A stretch of 64,000 nucleotides of DNA from assembly GCA_008729055.1 (NCBI GenBank), contig SDUX01000007.1:5129409-5193408 (forward strand), written 5' to 3'. The stretch's first letter is position 1, and the number at the start of each line of letters is the position of its first letter. Below are positions 1 to 12,008 of this stretch, one piece after another. This DNA is from Pyropia haitanensis. Taxonomy: Eukaryota > Rhodophyta > Bangiophyceae > Bangiales > Bangiaceae. The notes under the pieces were generated by a model. That model searched no databases, was not told the DNA's origin, and saw only the letters and a list, made by a program, of their open reading frames with translations. A program made the position numbers and the translations under genes.

Positions 1-2558
1 GCAGCGGCCGCGGGGCAGGCGGCCTCTTTTCCCGTCTACGCGGGGTCCGGCGGGGGGGTGGCGGGGGTCGCGGCGGGGCGACCTTCCCCCGAGCAGGGGG
101 CGTGGCGCCTCAGCCGGCTGACGTCGAGTGTGGGGGGGGGTTGTTTCGTCGGCAACGGTGAAGCGGTGAGCCCGTTTGGTGAGGATGGGGATTGGAGAGG
201 GAGGGGCGGAAAGAAGGATGCCTGCTGTACGCTGCTCCGTTTGACTTGGAAGGTGACGCGTCAATTGCTGCGCTGCCCCCTCTCACTGGCAAGGCCGGCT
301 GCGGTGGCGTCTCGTTTAGGGAAGCGGCGGGGGTGGCCTCGCGCGGTGCCGTCGGTGAAGGCGGCGGCCGCAGCGGGGACGGCCGTCTGCGCGCCCCAGA
401 TCCCCCGCCGTGCCGCCCAGAACGCGGCCGGCGCCTCGGCGTGGCGCGGCCGTGCAGAGCGCCCGCCCCGGCGGCTGCGGCGCGGAGTGGCGGCGGTGTC
501 GTGACACGGGCGGCGGTGGGCCCGCCCCCCGCCGCCGCGTAGCCGCCGCCGCCGCTGCCGCCGCCGCTGCCGCCGCGGCGATGTGCCGCTACTGGCCGCC
601 GCACGCCCCCCGCCGGCGGCGGCGGTCGACGTTCCCGGCGGGCGCACCAGCCGGCTGCACGCTGGCGGCAGGCGGGCACGTGCTGTCACCGGCAAGGCCT
701 GACCATACCCCATCGGCAGGGGGTCAACCGCTCAGAGGGCCGCGCCGCCGCCACCCGGTGCGGACCCTCCTTCGACCTCGGGGGAGACGCGCCGCCGCCA
801 CCAGCACCGAAGACAGAGGGTGGGGGGGAGGGGACGTCGGGGGAGGTACCACGTGGTTGCCCGCAAGCAACCTCTGAAGTCCAAACGCTTATGGGGTGGA
901 GGGGTCACCGCAGGTGGGGGCACTCGGGCGGGGCGGAAGGATGACACACAGGCCGGGGGGGGGGGGGGGGGGCGAAGCTGAGCGGACAGGGCGACCGACG
1001 AAGCGTCCCTCCATTCTCAATCACTGTCACTGGAACTACCCTCGGGGCACACCAGTCTCGTGATGGCGTCGACACGAGACCACATCGTAGGCGGTTGCCT
1101 CTCTTCGTAAAGGTGAGCAGGCGGGTTTGCTCCGTACCCGCCGGTTGGACCCTCCTGCAGCCGCCATGGTGTCCCACCGTCACCGACCCTTCAGGCCAAG
1201 TGCGCCGCCGCCGTGCCCGCCCGCCCTGTCCGCCCAGAGCGGTGGGCTCTGAACGACCCCGAGGGGGGGGCGGTGTGGGCGGAGGGCAACTGCAGCAGGG
1301 GCCGAAAGGGCGGGGGTGTGGGGATTCACGGCATCTGGCCAAGGTGCAGAGAGGGCACGCATGGGGTGGAGAGGACACGCCCGTCACCGCTTCCATTGAC
1401 TCGGACAGAAGTGACCGAAAGGGGAGGGGAGGGGAGGGGGGGGATGCGGGCGGACCCACCGCGGGTCCCCGCGTCCGTGGCGCTCCGCAGCAGCGGGATC
1501 ATGGCCGCCCCAGCGGCGCGGTGGGCTCCGTGTTCGACCCTTTAGACCGAGCGGGCCGTCACCGTGCCCACCCGCCCTGTCCGAGCAGGGCGGTACGCGT
1601 AGCAAGTGGAGCAGCCCAGGGGGCTGAGGGGGAGGGACGCTGGGGGGCAACTGCAGCATGAAGAGAAGGGGTGAGGGTGTAGGGTACGACAGCTTCTCGC
1701 TCAAGAGGCCGGGAGCCCGCGCGTGAGGCGCGGAAGCCACGCTCGTCACCGTGTCCATTGACCCCCTCGCCGCCTCAGCGACGTCCCAGCTGCCAACGCG
1801 GCGCGCAGCCCGCGCCGAGGGACTGCATGGACGGGCGGCACGGCATCGAGTGCAAAGAAAAAATAGAAGACAAAAAAAAAAACAGAATCCCTTCGCAGCC
1901 ACGGCCATGGGTCGAGGGGTCGGCCGCCGCCGGCCGTCGCGGTGCGGGGGTGATGGGCGGTTCTTTGGTGGGGAGAGGGAGGCGGGACGGGCGAGAAGGC
2001 GTCCGCGATCCATCCAGGCGGCCGCCGCGGGCGGCGTTGGATCGCTGGGCCGGCCACGCAAGAAGGGGGAAGCCGGTAGCGGCGGAGGGTCGTCGCTAAC
2101 GGCGGGCGGATTGTGCGGGCGGGTGAGCGGGCTGGCGACCGAGCGTGTGGCAGGGGGAGGGAGGTGAGGACGGGCGCGCTGGCAGCAACGCAGAAGTCGA
2201 TGGCGGTGGGGAGGGCTGGGGGGGGTGTCGGGAATGGAGCTGCCCGAACGACGTATGTGGGTCTTGCCTACCGCCACTGGCGGGCGTGCTGGGGGATGTT
2301 TCGAAGGCGGGGACTTGGCGTGCGGGCGCTGACGCCGCCGAGGGGATGGAGCGGAGCTCGACAAACCTCCGAGCTGGCCGCTGGTCGGCGAACCTGGGCC
2401 GTATACAGCGCAGCCGCACGTCCGGTTTGCTCAACCACCGGTCGTAGCAGACACACCATCGGTTCCCACTCTCATCGCTGTTTCTCCTCCTCCCGTCGAC
2501 GCGAGCCCCCCCCTCCCATCTGTCCTTCTCGACCGCTCTACCCCCACCTTCAGACACG
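1..2558. other. No supported gene; GC-rich low-complexity DNA
   Basis: Long open frames exist on both strands, but they are composition artefacts rich in Arg, Pro and Gly, and most lack an ATG. The only structure I can support is the imperfect tandem duplication between about 1.16 and 1.77 kb, listed separately, plus G-runs such as that at 957-972. The last 200 bases may include the 5' region of the small gene that starts at 2559. Confidence 0.6.
1165..1765. repeat. Imperfect tandem duplication, about 351-361 bp period
   Basis: Matching landmarks recur in the same order. A 19-base GTGCCC...CTGTCC stretch occurs near 1213 and 1564. A GCAACTGCAGCA block occurs near 1286 and 1647. A CGTCACCG..TCCATTGAC block ends near 1400 and 1761. 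The reverse strand of both copies reads a similar peptide, DRAGGHG followed by LGLKGR. The copies are diverged, with different lengths of G-run between the landmarks. I see no open frame that would make this a gene duplication. Confidence 0.6.
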
Positions 2559-2852
2559 ATGGCGCCACGTCTGGTTGCGCTTCTTGCGGCGACGGTCATC
2601 GCTATCGCCGCTGCCGCGTCGGCGGTGGCAGCGCTCCCGCTCCAGGACTCTATCCCCGTTACGTGCTCCTCGGGCCGCATGCGCGACGCGTGCACCGGCA
2701 AGCTCGTCGACACGGACCATGGCAAGACGTACGTGGACGGGTGTGGCAACAGAAAAACCTTCAATACCGACTGTACGGTGGACGTGGTCGACGCGGGGCC
2801 CGAGCCGGCGTGCCCGTCCAAGACACATGAAAAGAAACAAAACACAAGCTGA
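2559..2852 (+). CDS. Small secreted Cys-containing protein
   Basis: This 97-residue ORF starts at an ATG and opens with a classic hydrophobic signal peptide (residues about 4-26, Leu/Ala/Ile-rich, ending in an Ala-rich cleavage region). The mature part of about 70 residues is polar, has five cysteines and ends in a Lys-rich tail. It has no low-complexity repeats and ordinary codon variety, unlike the surrounding shadow frames, which is the main reason to believe it. No family is recognised. An odd cysteine count suggests either a free Cys, a dimer, or that a further exon replaces the short basic C-terminus. Flanking DNA shows no partner gene. The secretion call is good if the gene is real; the gene itself is moderately likely. 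Confidence 0.55.
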   Translation: MAPRLVALLAATVIAIAAAASAVAALPLQDSIPVTCSSGRMRDACTGKLVDTDHGKTYVDGCGNRKTFNTDCTVDVVDAGPEPACPSKTHEKKQNTS

Positions 2853-4994
2853 ACGTGCGGCACGGCCGCTCACAAGCTGCCAGCACAGACTAGCCGCGGC
2901 GGAGCCGCGAACAACGGTAGAGCAGTACAAGCAAAAACAGATAGCTAAAGCATCACTCAGAGCGGCTGATCGCGTCCTCCGCGTATGGGGACGCGTCTCG
3001 CTTCTTCACCGCTCCTTGCGGCGCTTTGCAGGTAGAAGCGTCGGCGAGGGGGGAATCGGTACAGAGAAAATAAAAAGGGACGCTTCCGGCCATGCCGGCC
3101 GTTGCGCTCTCGCCCGTTTTTTGCGGGCGGCTCGCTCCCATTGCGTCGTCCGGCTCGACCGCCTTCGCCACCCCCACCAAAACGGCGCGCGCGGAGGGGT
3201 CGGCAGGCAATGGCCGTTCCGGACAGCAGTAACCGCTGCGGCGAAGCATCTGGTTGCACGGGTGACCACCACCGGCGCACCCGCCGCCTCCGTGTTGGGC
3301 GCAGGTCAACCCAACCCAATCGATCATAGAGAACACCGCCTCACCCCCTACGCCTCCCTCGGCAGTTCTCTCTCCCTGCATGCCCTCATGAAAATTCTTC
3401 TTCCTGATCCTTCGAAGCCGGCAGTCGCGCATCACGAGACCGCGCTCTCCTCTGTCTCCTGTCTTGGCGACCAGGATGGAGTTGCGACAAGAAAGAGAAA
3501 AAAGGCACGCTTTGAAAAAGTGAGGAGAAGGTCAACAATCAAAAACGACCCTGATGCAAAGTAGCTCTTGTCCATGGCACCCCAGGTCGCTGCCGCCACA
3601 ACGAGCCGCCCTTCCCGCGGGGGCGGCGGCCCAGGGGCGACCGACTGACGCCGCCGTGCGCGGATAGGTCTGAACAGAGAGGCGGACCAAAACTGCACTG
3701 CACCGTGCTGTGCTGATTGTGCCCGATCTGGCCAATGGGCGCAGGAGTACGCCAAGCCAATTATATCACCTTTCGTACAGCGAGCCAACGGAGACAAGAA
3801 TAATCTGGTTCGAGGCGCAACCAGCGCTCCCTGGCCACGTCACTCCCGCGTCCGCCACCATCTGGGGCAACAGTGACAACTGCGCTTGGAGGGGGGCTTG
3901 GAAATATTGGCACGAGACGCTCCCCGTTGCCTGCGTGTCCGTCGGGCACAGCTTGTGGCCTGGGCCCGGGGCGGTTCGGGCCCGGACAGGTCAACATCGC
4001 TTGCGCGGAGCCGGCTGCCCCCCTCGTGAAGAGCCTGCACCCCGGGACGCCCCCCGCGAGGGTTCCCTTTGGTGGTCACAGCTCTGTCCAATGCGGAGCG
4101 GCCGTCGGGTTTGCTTGGCAGCCGCACGACAAGAAAATCGCGCGCATGCAGATTTTTTCCGAGGGTTTCGTCCGGCAACTGCTTTGTACCCCCTTCCCCG
4201 CCACCCCCGACGGCGGGACTCGGGACCGCGGCCACGTGGGGCAACGACGTACTGCGGTCAGCGACGCCCGTCTACTGGTGCGTCGCACTCATTGGTGCGG
4301 CGGTGGCGGTTTTCTCCTCCATCCATCGCTTTTGATTGGCTCCCCGAAGACGGCCGCGGTCGCGTAGATGCGCCCGACTTGGCGAGCGGCAGGGGGAGCG
4401 CACACTGAGGCCACAGCAAGGGGGGCGCCCCGTCAACACTCTGTCATGCAGAATTTGGGCCCGGACGGACAGCAGGGAGGGTCGTGGTCGGTGCTGGGAG
4501 GTGCTGGGTCAAGCCACGGAGCCGTCGCTCGGGCCCAGCCCTCTGAGGAAGGTGGTGCGGGGCAGGCTTTCCGCTCTGTGTCTCGGAGGGCCCCAGCAAC
4601 ACCAGCCCGCCACCATCGCAGTTCGGGCCCAACGTCTGTTCGGGCCTGGTCAGTCGATAAGAACGGGGGGAGTGGGCTCCACTTCGAGCGACTGGAACCG
4701 CACCAGTACCGTCTCTCGCACAGCCGTTTCCACCGCCACTCCCTTCGGTGACCATCGTCTTCTTCCCGCCAGGTTTCCCCGTCGCCCCCCCTCGCCCCCC
4801 CCCCCATCTCTCCCAGCCCTGCTTGCAGGGCAGTCACCTAGTAGGGTGACTTTATACTGGTAGTCGCGCCCTCTCCAGGGGGTCGCCCCATTGCATGGGG
4901 GCGCCACCACTCACCACCCCTCCCCCCCGGCGTTGCTGGCCGTTCGGCCGGCTGCCTTCCGGCGTGACTGCTTGTAGCAGCGGTAACTCTCGCC
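2853..4994. other. No supported gene
   Basis: Composition is slightly less extreme here than elsewhere. Short overlapping frames on both strands (for example 3710-4408) have no recognisable domains and no consistent protein-like composition. I see no RNA gene or repeat of note. Confidence 0.5.
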
Positions 4995-5588
4995 ATGGCG
5001 CGGAGCAACACTCCGTCCCTGGCGACTGTCTGGGCTGGCGCCCCTGTGGGTCTGACCCGCGGCGGCCGCGCCACCTCTCTCCGCACCTGCCGGCGAATGA
5101 GCGCTGGCAGTGGCGGCCTGGCATTTTTGTCACCGTCCCCCTCGTCGTCATCTTCGTCGCCTGGCCGCCGCTCGTGGCGCCGTCGCTCCACTCCCGAGGT
5201 GACGAGCATCACGGACGCGTACACGCTGCCCTTCCCGGCGCCACCACCGCCGAGGGAGCTGTCGGTGCCTCCGCTGGAGGCGCTCGCTGCGGGCGCCAAC
5301 GGCCCGCCACCGCCCATTGTCGTTGCCCCGGCCGTTAATGTGCACGCGCTGGTGTCTGCGCTGTCGGTGGGCGACGAGGAGCGCGACGCGGCGGGCGCGC
5401 TGTCGCTGCGCGGCGGCGGCGGCGGCGGCGGCGGCAGCGCCGTGTCGGCCACCGCCCGCCGTCTGGGCGTCGACGGCATGGGCGGGGTGGGCCTCCGCAA
5501 CATCCCGCACAGCGACAAGCTGGGGCTGTTTGTCAGTCTGTGCTCCCTCCTCGTGTCGGTGCAGGTACTGATGCCCCAGATTTTGTAG
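4995..5588 (+). CDS. Hypothetical protein, possible transit peptide and C-terminal hydrophobic segment
   Basis: A 197-residue ATG-initiated frame. The first 45 residues are rich in Ser, Thr, Arg and Ala with almost no acidic residues, as in organelle transit peptides. A Pro/Ala-rich middle (about 70-125) contains acidic residues in a non-repetitive pattern, then comes an eight-Gly run, and the last 20 residues are hydrophobic (LGLFVSLCSLLVSVQ). A GTACTG just after that hydrophobic stretch (about 5564) could be a splice donor, so this may be only a first exon. No family is recognised. Stand-alone coding evidence is weak; it is listed because its composition differs from the shadow frames around it. 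Confidence 0.35.
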   Translation: MARSNTPSLATVWAGAPVGLTRGGRATSLRTCRRMSAGSGGLAFLSPSPSSSSSSPGRRSWRRRSTPEVTSITDAYTLPFPAPPPPRELSVPPLEALAAGANGPPPPIVVAPAVNVHALVSALSVGDEERDAAGALSLRGGGGGGGGSAVSATARRLGVDGMGGVGLRNIPHSDKLGLFVSLCSLLVSVQVLMPQIL

Positions 5589-8500
5589 CAGCACGCGCTC
5601 CTATCGACGCACCTCCGTAGGTCTCCGCGGCGCACGCGGAGCGTCGAGGCTTGGTGCGCCCACGCACGTTGGAGGGGATGGGGGGTGGGGGGGTGGGCAG
5701 CGGGCGAACGACGACCTGGCCCCCTTCCTCACTCTTTTTCGCGTCTGGCTCCCGCGTCCGCGGCTGGCGGATAAGAGTTCTTTCTTTTTTGAGATGCCCC
5801 ATGTACAGTGTTGTGGTGTGGTGTCGGGGAGGGTGGGGTTGTGCTCCTCCGTCCCGGCCACCGGTGCGCTTGATCCCTTGATGGCGTTGTTTGTACCATT
5901 CATGGAGGGGGTCGGTGCACCTGTCGATGGGTGGGAGCGGGTGGCTGGGCGTCCATCACAACCCTTTTTTTTCCTACCATCAATTTTGTTGTTCTTTGCT
6001 GTCTCCCTCTTCACGTCGAGAGGGCCCCCACCTCCCCTCTGCCACAACGCCGCACGTCTCCCCATCCCCACTTTCCTCACTTCCATGGTTGACAGCCACT
6101 ACTGCAGAGGAACACGAGATTTGCCCCCTCTCCCCCCGTTTCGATTTATTTCTTTGCCACCTCTGGTCCCGTCAAGAGCGGGGCATACATGCCGCGGCAC
6201 AGCGCGGCACAAAAAAACCGAGAGACAGCCTACTCCAACTCAGCAAGCATGCCAGGCGCCGCGGCTGCCAGTGCTCCCTCCCCCCACCACCCCCTGCGCG
6301 AAGTGCGTGCCCACACGGGGCGCCGCCGCCGCCGTGGGGACGTCCCCGCACTGCTCGGCGCACAGCTGTAGGGCCAACCGCGACATGGTGTAACCAGTCC
6401 ATCCCTTTTTGCCACACCCCCCCTTCCTGCGCGAGTGCGGCCGCCCTGTGGGGCTGCCGCGGTCCCTCCGCGTGCAGGTGCTGCGCAGAGGCGCGTGGCG
6501 GACGCTGGTGGCGCGTGCCCATTGGACGGCGGCCGGGGCCGCAAAGATCGCGCAGGCGGGGGGGCCCCGCCCATTGCGTGGCGGCCACGACTTGCCCCCC
6601 CCCGCTCACCCCCCATCTAGGAGGCCTCGTCGCTCGTGGCTTCCACTCGACGAACCACTGGACGGGTTGTGGCTGTGTGCGGGCCGTCACCACTGGCGGT
6701 GGTGTGGGGGGTGAGGGGGTGTTGCTGCGGTGTACTGTGTTATGACTGGCCAAGGGTGGGTGGAAGGTGGCGGGCGGGGGACGGGCGTCGGGACAGTGGC
6801 GGTGACGTAGAACGCCCGCTCCCCCGCCTAATTGTCTTTTTTTTCTGCTGTTGCCTGTGTGGGGAGCGAGGGTGAATCGACATGTTGTGACCCCCTGCCC
6901 ACACACTGGGGAAAACCTGCATCCTGCTGTTCCGGCACCGTGCAGAGGGAGCGGGGTGAGATGGTCGTGGGTGGGATGGGAGCGGCGCCGGTGCGACGCC
7001 CGTGGCAACGGCGTGCTCGCCCCTTCCATGCTGCCACCGCCACTCAGGGTGGAGGCTGCCACGTAGCTCGCCGACAGTGTCGCAGGCACCAGGCAGCATG
7101 AACAGCTTGGGCGGGCGGCCACGCGCCGGACAGCGGCGGTCGCCTCGCCCACCGCGGCAACCACCCTCCCCGCAGCGACGCGAGTCTCACAGCGCCACTG
7201 CGGGTGGCGGCGTCTTTCCACTGGCATCAACGACCCCGCTCTCCTCCTATATCGCACCCCTCCCTTTGTCCTGCCGCGACGGCGACAGCGGCGGCCGTAG
7301 CGGCGGCGGAGACGCCCCGTCCGCCGCCGCCACAGCCTCCACTGCGTGCGGCGGCGCTGTGGGGGTGGGCGCAGGAGGAGGAAAACGTATGCGGGAAGCG
7401 GGCGGCAGGGGGATCCAGGGAATGCTGGAGGATTGGGGAGGGGGGGGGGGGGGGGGGGGGATGCAGGGAATTGGTGCAGGCTGATGCCTCTACGCCGCAC
7501 ACACTGCCGATATCCCGGCTCCGAGAATCGTCCGGTGGAAGCGAGCGGTGGACATAAGTAACACTTTGTCGGCGGCGGCCAGCGACGCAGACTGGGACGA
7601 CGGCACGGCGGGGAGGTAGCGGGTGAGCGGGGGGCGCTGCGCACGACGTGGCCACCCCGTCGTCTAATACCAATGCCAGCATGCGGTGGGCCGTCCCCTC
7701 CGCGCCCCGTACGACCGCTGGTACCGCTTTGCCGCCGCCGCCGCCGCCGCCGCTGCCGTCATGCCGCCTCGGCGACAGCCGGTCTGCTGTCGGCGTGACC
7801 ACAAGCTGGGCGGTCTCTCCCTCCCCCTGTATCCCGTATGTTGCTGTGCATGCGCCTTCAACGGTGGCGACGGGCCAGGACGGACGGCTGCCAGAGGGAC
7901 TGGCGTCGCCACCACCCCCTCGCCCGGCGCGTCGCCGTGACTGCCGGCGCGCCGGCCGGGGGGGTGCCGCATCGCTGTCGATGGGAGCGGTGCACCCGCC
8001 TCTACGGCGAGTAGACCAGCACACGCCACGCCGACGCAGGTAGCTGGGGGGGGGGATGGTGTCGGGCCGTGTCTTCACGCGGCGACCGGCCAGCAAGCGC
8101 AGCCAGGCACCGCGACGCCGGCCGACCCGCGGTGGGCGGGCCCGCCATCACCCGTCCGGTGGCGCGAGCGCCGCGCAACGGGAGTCCAGGTCGCTCGGAA
8201 CTGGGTGTAGACGGGGGCGGCGCTGGTGCTCTGGCAGTGGCCGAGCTGGCGCAACGTGCGGGAGCATTGAGCTGGTGACGCCCGCCACCGGCACGGGGGG
8301 CCCACCGCACGATTGCATCCTCCTCCCTCCACCCCTCCCTCCCCCCCCAACCCTTACATGCCGCACGGCCCGTCCTGCCCAGACGTTCGCGCTCCCTGGA
8401 ACCACAAGTTGGCGGCAGCCATGGTCCCGGCGATGGCTGAGGCCGGCAGACCGGCGGATGCCTCCGCCCGTCGTCCGCCAGCGCGCCGCCGCTCCGCGCA

Positions 8501-10351
8501 CCTCCGCCGGCCGCCCACAGCAAGAGGGAGAGGAGGATGGGCGCAGGCAAAAGCCACAGCGCGCCCACCCGAGCGACTCGCCTTGCCCGGAGGCGGCGGC
8601 CACGGCAGCGCGTAGAAAGCAGGGGCGCGGCCACCGTCGGCCCCGCTGCTCCCCCATCCGCCTCTGCAGCCGCACGCTGAACGCGGCACACGGGGAGTCC
8701 CGCCACCGTCGCCTTGCGTGCAGCCGGTCGATGCCCACGGCGCGAGCGGGCGCTGGCGCCGGCGCCCCTCGCCGATGAGCACCGCGGCGAGGAGCGGCGC
8801 ACCCCACCCACAGCCGCGGCCGATGGCAGCCCCGCCAGCCCGCCGCCCCCGCACCCGGCCGCGGCTTGGGCAGAGGGGTGACCGCACCGCGCGACACAGA
8901 CGCCCCTGCGTGGCCAGACCGATCTATTTTCTTTCCATGTTCAGAGGGAACAAACGTGGCGGGGGAGGACGCGGACAGAGGGGAGCAGGAGGAGGAGCGG
9001 AGGGGGACGGCTGTCCATGCCCATGGGGGTGGTGGCGGCGCGACCAAGCGTCTGGCCTGCCGGGTTCTCCGTGCCAATGGGACTGCTCCCCCCCCCCCCG
9101 CGCCCTTGCAAGGGGAGGGAGCGTCCAGACGCAGCCCCCTCCGCCCTCACAGTACCGCCAACCGAGGCAGTCCACCACCCCCGCCTACCAAAACGGCGAC
9201 CGCCACGGCTGCCGCAACGGCGACCGCCACGACTGCCGCCACGGCGACCGCTACGGTAACCGCCACGGCGACCGCCACGGTGACCAACACCGTGACCTCC
9301 ACGGCGGCCGTGCCGCGGCAGCGCCAACAGAGCCGCCCAGCTCCTCGCACACCCCCCGCCCATGCGCACTCCCCCCCCAATCCGCAGCACCCGACGCACC
9401 CCCCCGACCGCCCCTCCCGGCCGACACGGCCCCCCCAAACGGCGGGTGCCACGCCCGCAGCCCGACGGCGGGAGCGCAGGCGCGCCCGTCCGCCCGCATC
9501 GGACCCATCCGCCGCGGACGCGCGGCGCCGCGACGGCCCCTCGAGGCTGGCATCCCGCCACGGTGGCGGCGAGGGGCGTACCCAGCCGGCCGCGCGACAG
9601 CACCATGGATGGGCCGCCCTCGCTGCTGAGCAGTCCCCATGGAGACGGTGCCAGGGGAGGGGGGGGGGGGAGACGCCGACTCGGGTGGGGATGGGGGTGG
9701 CGGACGCCCTCGCGCACCGTGTCGCGCGGCGCCGCCACGAGCGACCGCTTCCCGGGCGACCGCCACCAGACCTCACGGCAGGCAACCCCCCCATACCGCC
9801 GTGCCGTTGCGCGGATGCCCCCCACTGCCCACCCAGTGGCGCCAACCGGGCCCGCCCGCGCCGCCGTCGAGCCGTCACGGGTGCCGCACCCCCGGCCCCC
9901 CCCCCCCACCCGCCCCCCACCCCACCACCAGCGCCACCGCCGCGTGGGCCGGCGCGGCTGTCAGCCACGCCGCCGCGGCGGGCCGCGCCGTCACGGGCGG
10001 TGGGTCTCCACGTTTCATTGGCGCGAGCCGCGGGCGTTGCGGTGTCGGCGCGCTCCCAGCCCTCCCCCCCCCCCCCCCCCACAACCCCCGTCGCTGGCCA
10101 GTGGGGCGAGTGCGTCGGTGCCAACGCCCCCCCCCCCCCGCCCCCCCACGCACCCCGGCAGGCACCGACCAGTGCGCCCACATTCCCAACGCGGGCGCGC
10201 CAAAGCCGGCCCCCCCCCCCCCCCCCCCCACCCCCGCCACGCACAGCAGCGCCGGCTCTGCGCCCGCACCCCGCCGCCCAACCGTGCTGCCGGCGTGGCG
10301 GCCAAGAAAAAAAAACGGCCGCCGCCACCGCCCGCCCCGCCACCGGCGGCC
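5589..10351. other. No supported gene; C/G homopolymers and a 12-base repeat
   Basis: Many long open frames overlap here on both strands, but none has recognisable domains, and they are Arg/Pro/Ala-rich in all frames. G-runs occur at 7439-7459 and C-runs around 10063-10080 and 10209-10229. An imperfect 12-base tandem repeat at 9189-9310 is listed separately. Confidence 0.5.
9189..9310. repeat. Imperfect 12-base tandem repeat (GGCGACCGCCAC-like)
   Basis: About ten diverged copies of a 12-base unit based on GGCGACCGCCAC. One plus-strand frame reads Thr-Ala-Thr-Ala and another Asn/Asp-Arg-His-Gly. The minus strand reads Val-Ala-Val-Ala. The changes between copies show no bias toward preserving any one frame, so I treat it as a simple repeat rather than a coding domain. 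Confidence 0.6.
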
Positions 10352-10396
10352 GCGCAGTGCACCTTGCACCAGGATCCACCTCACAGCCTCTTCAAG
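10352..10396 (+). repeat. Left terminal inverted repeat
   Basis: A 45-base sequence starting GCGCAGTGCACC and ending CCTCTTCAAG. Its reverse complement is at 11964-12008 with one mismatch (C versus A at position 10384). Confidence 0.85.
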
Positions 10397-10427
10397 CCGG
10401 AAGGCGTTGAAGCAGCCTTGAATTTCC

Positions 10428-10447
10428 TTGAAGAGGTACCTCTTCAA
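10428..10447. repeat. Perfect 20-base palindrome in the left subterminal region
   Basis: The sequence reads the same on both strands, centred on GGTACC at 10435-10440, with TTGAAGA on the left and its complement on the right. It reuses the CTTGAAG/CTTCAAG motif that recurs through the element, which suggests a protein-binding or hairpin role. That role is inference. Confidence 0.75.
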
Positions 10448-11963
10448 AGCGCCGCGCGCACCGCGACACGGCCAAGTTAAGGTCCGATCTTCACACTTAG
10501 TGGCGTAGCCAATACAAAGAAGTACGATACTAAGGTCGAGCTAGGCGTGCGTTAAGGAGGGCCCCAGTACATTCCAACTCTTCTTAACTCTCCATGTCAG
10601 TCCCCATCGGCGCGAGAACCTCTGCCCGATTGCGGCCGACAAGAGGTCCCAACCCCCGGGTTGGAGGCGTCTGACGGAACCGAGCAAGGCGACACGGCCC
10701 CGGCCACAACCCTGGCCTGTCCCACGTGCTTCGGGCATCGCCAAGAGAGCGAGCGACACGATGTCCGTCACACGCGCACGGCCTATTCACCCGTGTCCTG
10801 TATGCCCCCCCCGCACTTCTCATCCCGTTCATTCCGGTGGCAAACGACCGCTTTCCGTTTTTGGGAAGCCACCCTCACCGCTGACGCCCTCCACTTCCCC
10901 GCGCATAGGGCGGAGTGAAAGATTGGGGGGGGGAGGGGGTTTGGCGAGAGAAAGGGGCGCCGCATGCAGGCATGGGGACCGGGAAGTTTGGCGGGGGGTG
11001 GGTGCGGGAAGAGGAGGACGCGCCAGGGGAGGAGGTGAGCGATGAGGGGCGTCCGTGACGGCCAGGAGGGGGTGTCTGGGAATGGAGGAGGCGTGGCCGG
11101 AAGGCATCGGGACGACGAGGGGGGGGGGGGGGGGGGGTTGAAGCGGAAAATTCGCGGTCGCGCCAGGGGAGGAGGTGCGCCATGGGTAGGCGTTGGTGCT
11201 GGCAAGTGCGTGGCAGCTGAAGCAGTTGCCTACAATTTACGGAGCAGATGCTCAGGTGTCCGTGAGGAGAAGGTTGGGGGGGGGGGGGGGAGGTGGGGGG
11301 GGGGGGGCAGAGACGTAGGCGAGTGTGCACTGAAGCTGCACGCGACACAGTCCTCGGCACGCTGGTGCCGGTTCAGGTGACTCCGCCGACCGAGCCAGCA
11401 GTGCATGCCGTAGCCAGACTGCTGCGGCATCAATGAACCCATCCAACGTCGGGGAAGGAGCATCAGAGACTGCACGGTCGCGTACTTCGCTGTCCATTTG
11501 ATGGAAGCAGTCCACAGAGACTCATCAAACAAGCGAGATACAGGGTGTATCACTCGAGATCAACTCCGTTGAGCTTCGCAAGTGCCCAGAATCAAGGGCA
11601 TAAACCCGGACTGCTTCGGCACACGAGCGGTCGAAAACCGTGCCGAGTGACGTACTTGGGTTAAGAGAGGCGCGATCACGACCTCTTCAAGCGGAGAGCA
11701 GGACGCGACCCCCTTAATCGATCGGTTGAATTTTGCTTGAATTTCCTTGATAAAACGCCAAACTCTTCTCGGTGCAGGCTCTTTCTCACGTCTCTGTATA
11801 GCTCTGTCTCTGGCGCACCTTGTGGTACCTCGCACGTCCTCGTTCACGTCCGCAAAGACGTTCATATCAAGGTTTATCAAGATCACTTCAAGGAATCGTG
11901 CCCTACGGTGCTTTCAGGAGGGGGTCTTCAAGCCTCCGGGCCCGATTTCCGCCCGGATCAGGC

Positions 11964-12008
11964 CTTGAAGAGGCTTTGAGGTGGATCCTGGTGCAAGGTG
12001 CACTGCGC
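11964..12008 (-). repeat. Right terminal inverted repeat
   Basis: Reverse complement of 10352-10396 with a single mismatch. It ends at CACTGCGC, directly abutting a C-run. Confidence 0.85.

Larger units (their letters stand above)
10352..12008. mobile_element. Candidate non-autonomous DNA transposon with 45-bp inverted termini
   Basis: The ends 10352-10396 and 11964-12008 are inverted copies of each other, matching at 44 of 45 bases. Inside lie repeated CTTGAAG/CTTCAAG motifs, a 15-base direct repeat (10417-10431 and 11736-11750) and a perfect 20-base palindrome near the left end. Parts of the interior (about 10450-10900 and 11380-11960) are clearly less GC-rich than the flanks, which are C-run DNA on both sides. 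No transposase is visible, so it would depend on an autonomous relative. I could not identify a target-site duplication, because the flanks are low complexity. It might instead be a fold-back element or a solo inverted duplication. Confidence 0.7.

Noticed and set aside
9189..9310. CRISPR-like or satellite array
   Set aside because: The 12-base units are contiguous, with no spacers, and too few for a satellite; a simple imperfect repeat suffices.
10541..10771. 76-residue minus-strand ORF inside the transposon-like element as a transposase fragment
   Set aside because: No catalytic acidic triad or helix-turn-helix pattern, and too short. Kept only as part of the element.
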